Notes under the pieces: generated by a model | The model's database searches: none | Seen by the model: the letters and a program-made list of their open reading frames with translations, nothing else | What the model was told of the DNA's origin: nothing | Position numbers and translations under genes: made by a program | Assembly: GCA_964017185.1 (NCBI GenBank) | Contig: OZ024876.1 | Span: 29,909,778 to 29,973,777 of the forward strand | Direction: 5' to 3' | Source: Rugalucina vietnamica | Taxonomy: Eukaryota > Mollusca > Bivalvia > Lucinida > Lucinidae | Length of the DNA: 64,000 bases | Part shown: positions 63,600 through 64,000 of the stretch, piece after piece | Layout of the letters: each line of letters opens with the position of its first letter | How positions within the stretch are numbered: position 1 is the stretch's first letter

Positions 63600-63725
63600 A
63601 AAAAGAATAATCTGGTTTTCTGAACAGGTCTGTCACAAACCAGGCAAGAAATGCCTTTTAACCTGTACCTGTTCAAAGCGATATGTGTCGGACCTGGTTT
63701 AATAGAAACCCTGAAGAATATTTTA
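63600..63725. mobile_element. family A-derived foldback fragment
   Basis: AATCTGGTTTTCTGAACAGG and CTGTCACAAACCAGGC face the inverse CCTGTTCAAAGCGATATGTG and TCGGACCTGGTTT. Two inner TIR parts are joined without the body. Confidence 0.5.
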
Positions 63726-63755
63726 TTTGCATGATGATGATACCACACAATAAAA

Positions 63756-63991
63756 TGAGCCTGTGCATGAGAAAACCAACAATTTGGGTTCTGACCAGGT
63801 CCGATACAAACCGGGCTGTACAATCACAGAAGATGGGTAGAGGCTGGAAATTTTGGATTTAGAAAAAAGAGGAATTGTACTATCCGTGTAGCGTAAACAA
63901 AGGCGCTGATCAGCTTCGCAGTAACTGCGAAGCTGATCTGCGTCTTTGTTTTCGCCTATGAAGATCGTTGGTTTTCTCATGCAAAGGCTCA
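63756..63991 (-). mobile_element. family A element, copy 24 (perfect hairpin)
   Basis: TGAGCCTGTGCATGAGAAAA to TTTTCTCATGCAAAGGCTCA; hairpin GCGCTGATCAGCTTCGCAGT / AACTGCGAAGCTGATC; CCAACAATTTGGG / GATCGTTGG subtype. Confidence 0.92.
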
Positions 63992-64000
63992 TTACGTTTC

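Noticed and set aside
1-64000. LTR retrotransposon, endogenous retrovirus or Polinton remains
   Set aside because: No paired long terminal repeats, integrase, capsid or protein-primed polymerase motifs were recognised; the reverse transcriptases seen are of the non-LTR type.

Overview
The window reads as animal nuclear DNA: AT-rich, with short spliced exons (GT...AG) separated by long introns packed with mobile elements. There are no bacterial-style operons. The repeat vocabulary points to a lophotrochozoan, most likely a marine mollusc such as a bivalve. It includes short palindromic TIR elements bounded by TGAGCCGC...GCGGCTCA, elements that open with AGCTCACCTGAGCC and carry 'ggtcacatgaccaagatggc' tandem units, and tRNA-derived SINEs. 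The species guess rests on memory of such repeats and not on a search.

Three plus-strand host loci can be supported. (1) 8450-18530 holds the C-terminal exons of a death-domain protein. The second half of the death domain is followed by a basic helix, then two homologous exons sharing the motif DRDNV-FLPPI-VEEK, then a short last exon. All splice phases agree (0, 1, 1, 1 after the first exon). (2) 28079-32656 encodes a complete 289-residue four-helix membrane protein in three coding exons. It resembles TMEM221 and ends in a PDZ-ligand-like S-T-L-V. (3) 46060-62103 and beyond is the 5' part of a Tudor-domain (TDRD-type) gene. Exon 1 encodes a textbook double zinc ribbon, exon 2 a Gln/Ser/Gly-rich linker, and exons 3-5 an extended Tudor domain. 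The gene leaves the window on the right. A fourth candidate is a 144-codon open exon at 42793-43227, unrecognised.

Most of the rest is transposon-derived. I name the recurrent families A-F. A: about 235 bp TIR element with a central perfect hairpin, 24 copies, six of them packed into 62285-63991. B/C: elements opening with the AGCTCACCTGAGCC hairpin, carrying internal tandem repeats and ending in CAGGTGAGCG plus a small palindrome. Their layout resembles the Helentron-associated (HINE) type. D: about 265 bp TIR element with a GAACCGCCTCG/CGAGGCGGTTC central hairpin. E: SINE with an AAACAAACA tail. F: TIR element with GAGGTTATAAAAC ends.

Larger units include a 5.4 kb TIR element (600-5992), a 3.6 kb near-perfect palindrome (20577-24166), and a CR1/L2-like LINE on the minus strand (about 37790-41822) interrupted by a TA-flanked TIR element. 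There is also a 2.8 kb element with 29-bp TIRs and an exact 9-bp target duplication (46549-49369, Mutator-like), and a 1.1 kb element with CAGGGATAC termini (49753-50889).

The most striking pattern is how transposon ends relate to exons. Most recognised exons have the end of an A, B, D or F element within about 10-65 bp of their splice acceptor. The last visible Tudor exon has been partly copied into a tandem 90-bp array interleaved with B elements. No LTR retroelement, Polinton or other virus-like element was recognised.
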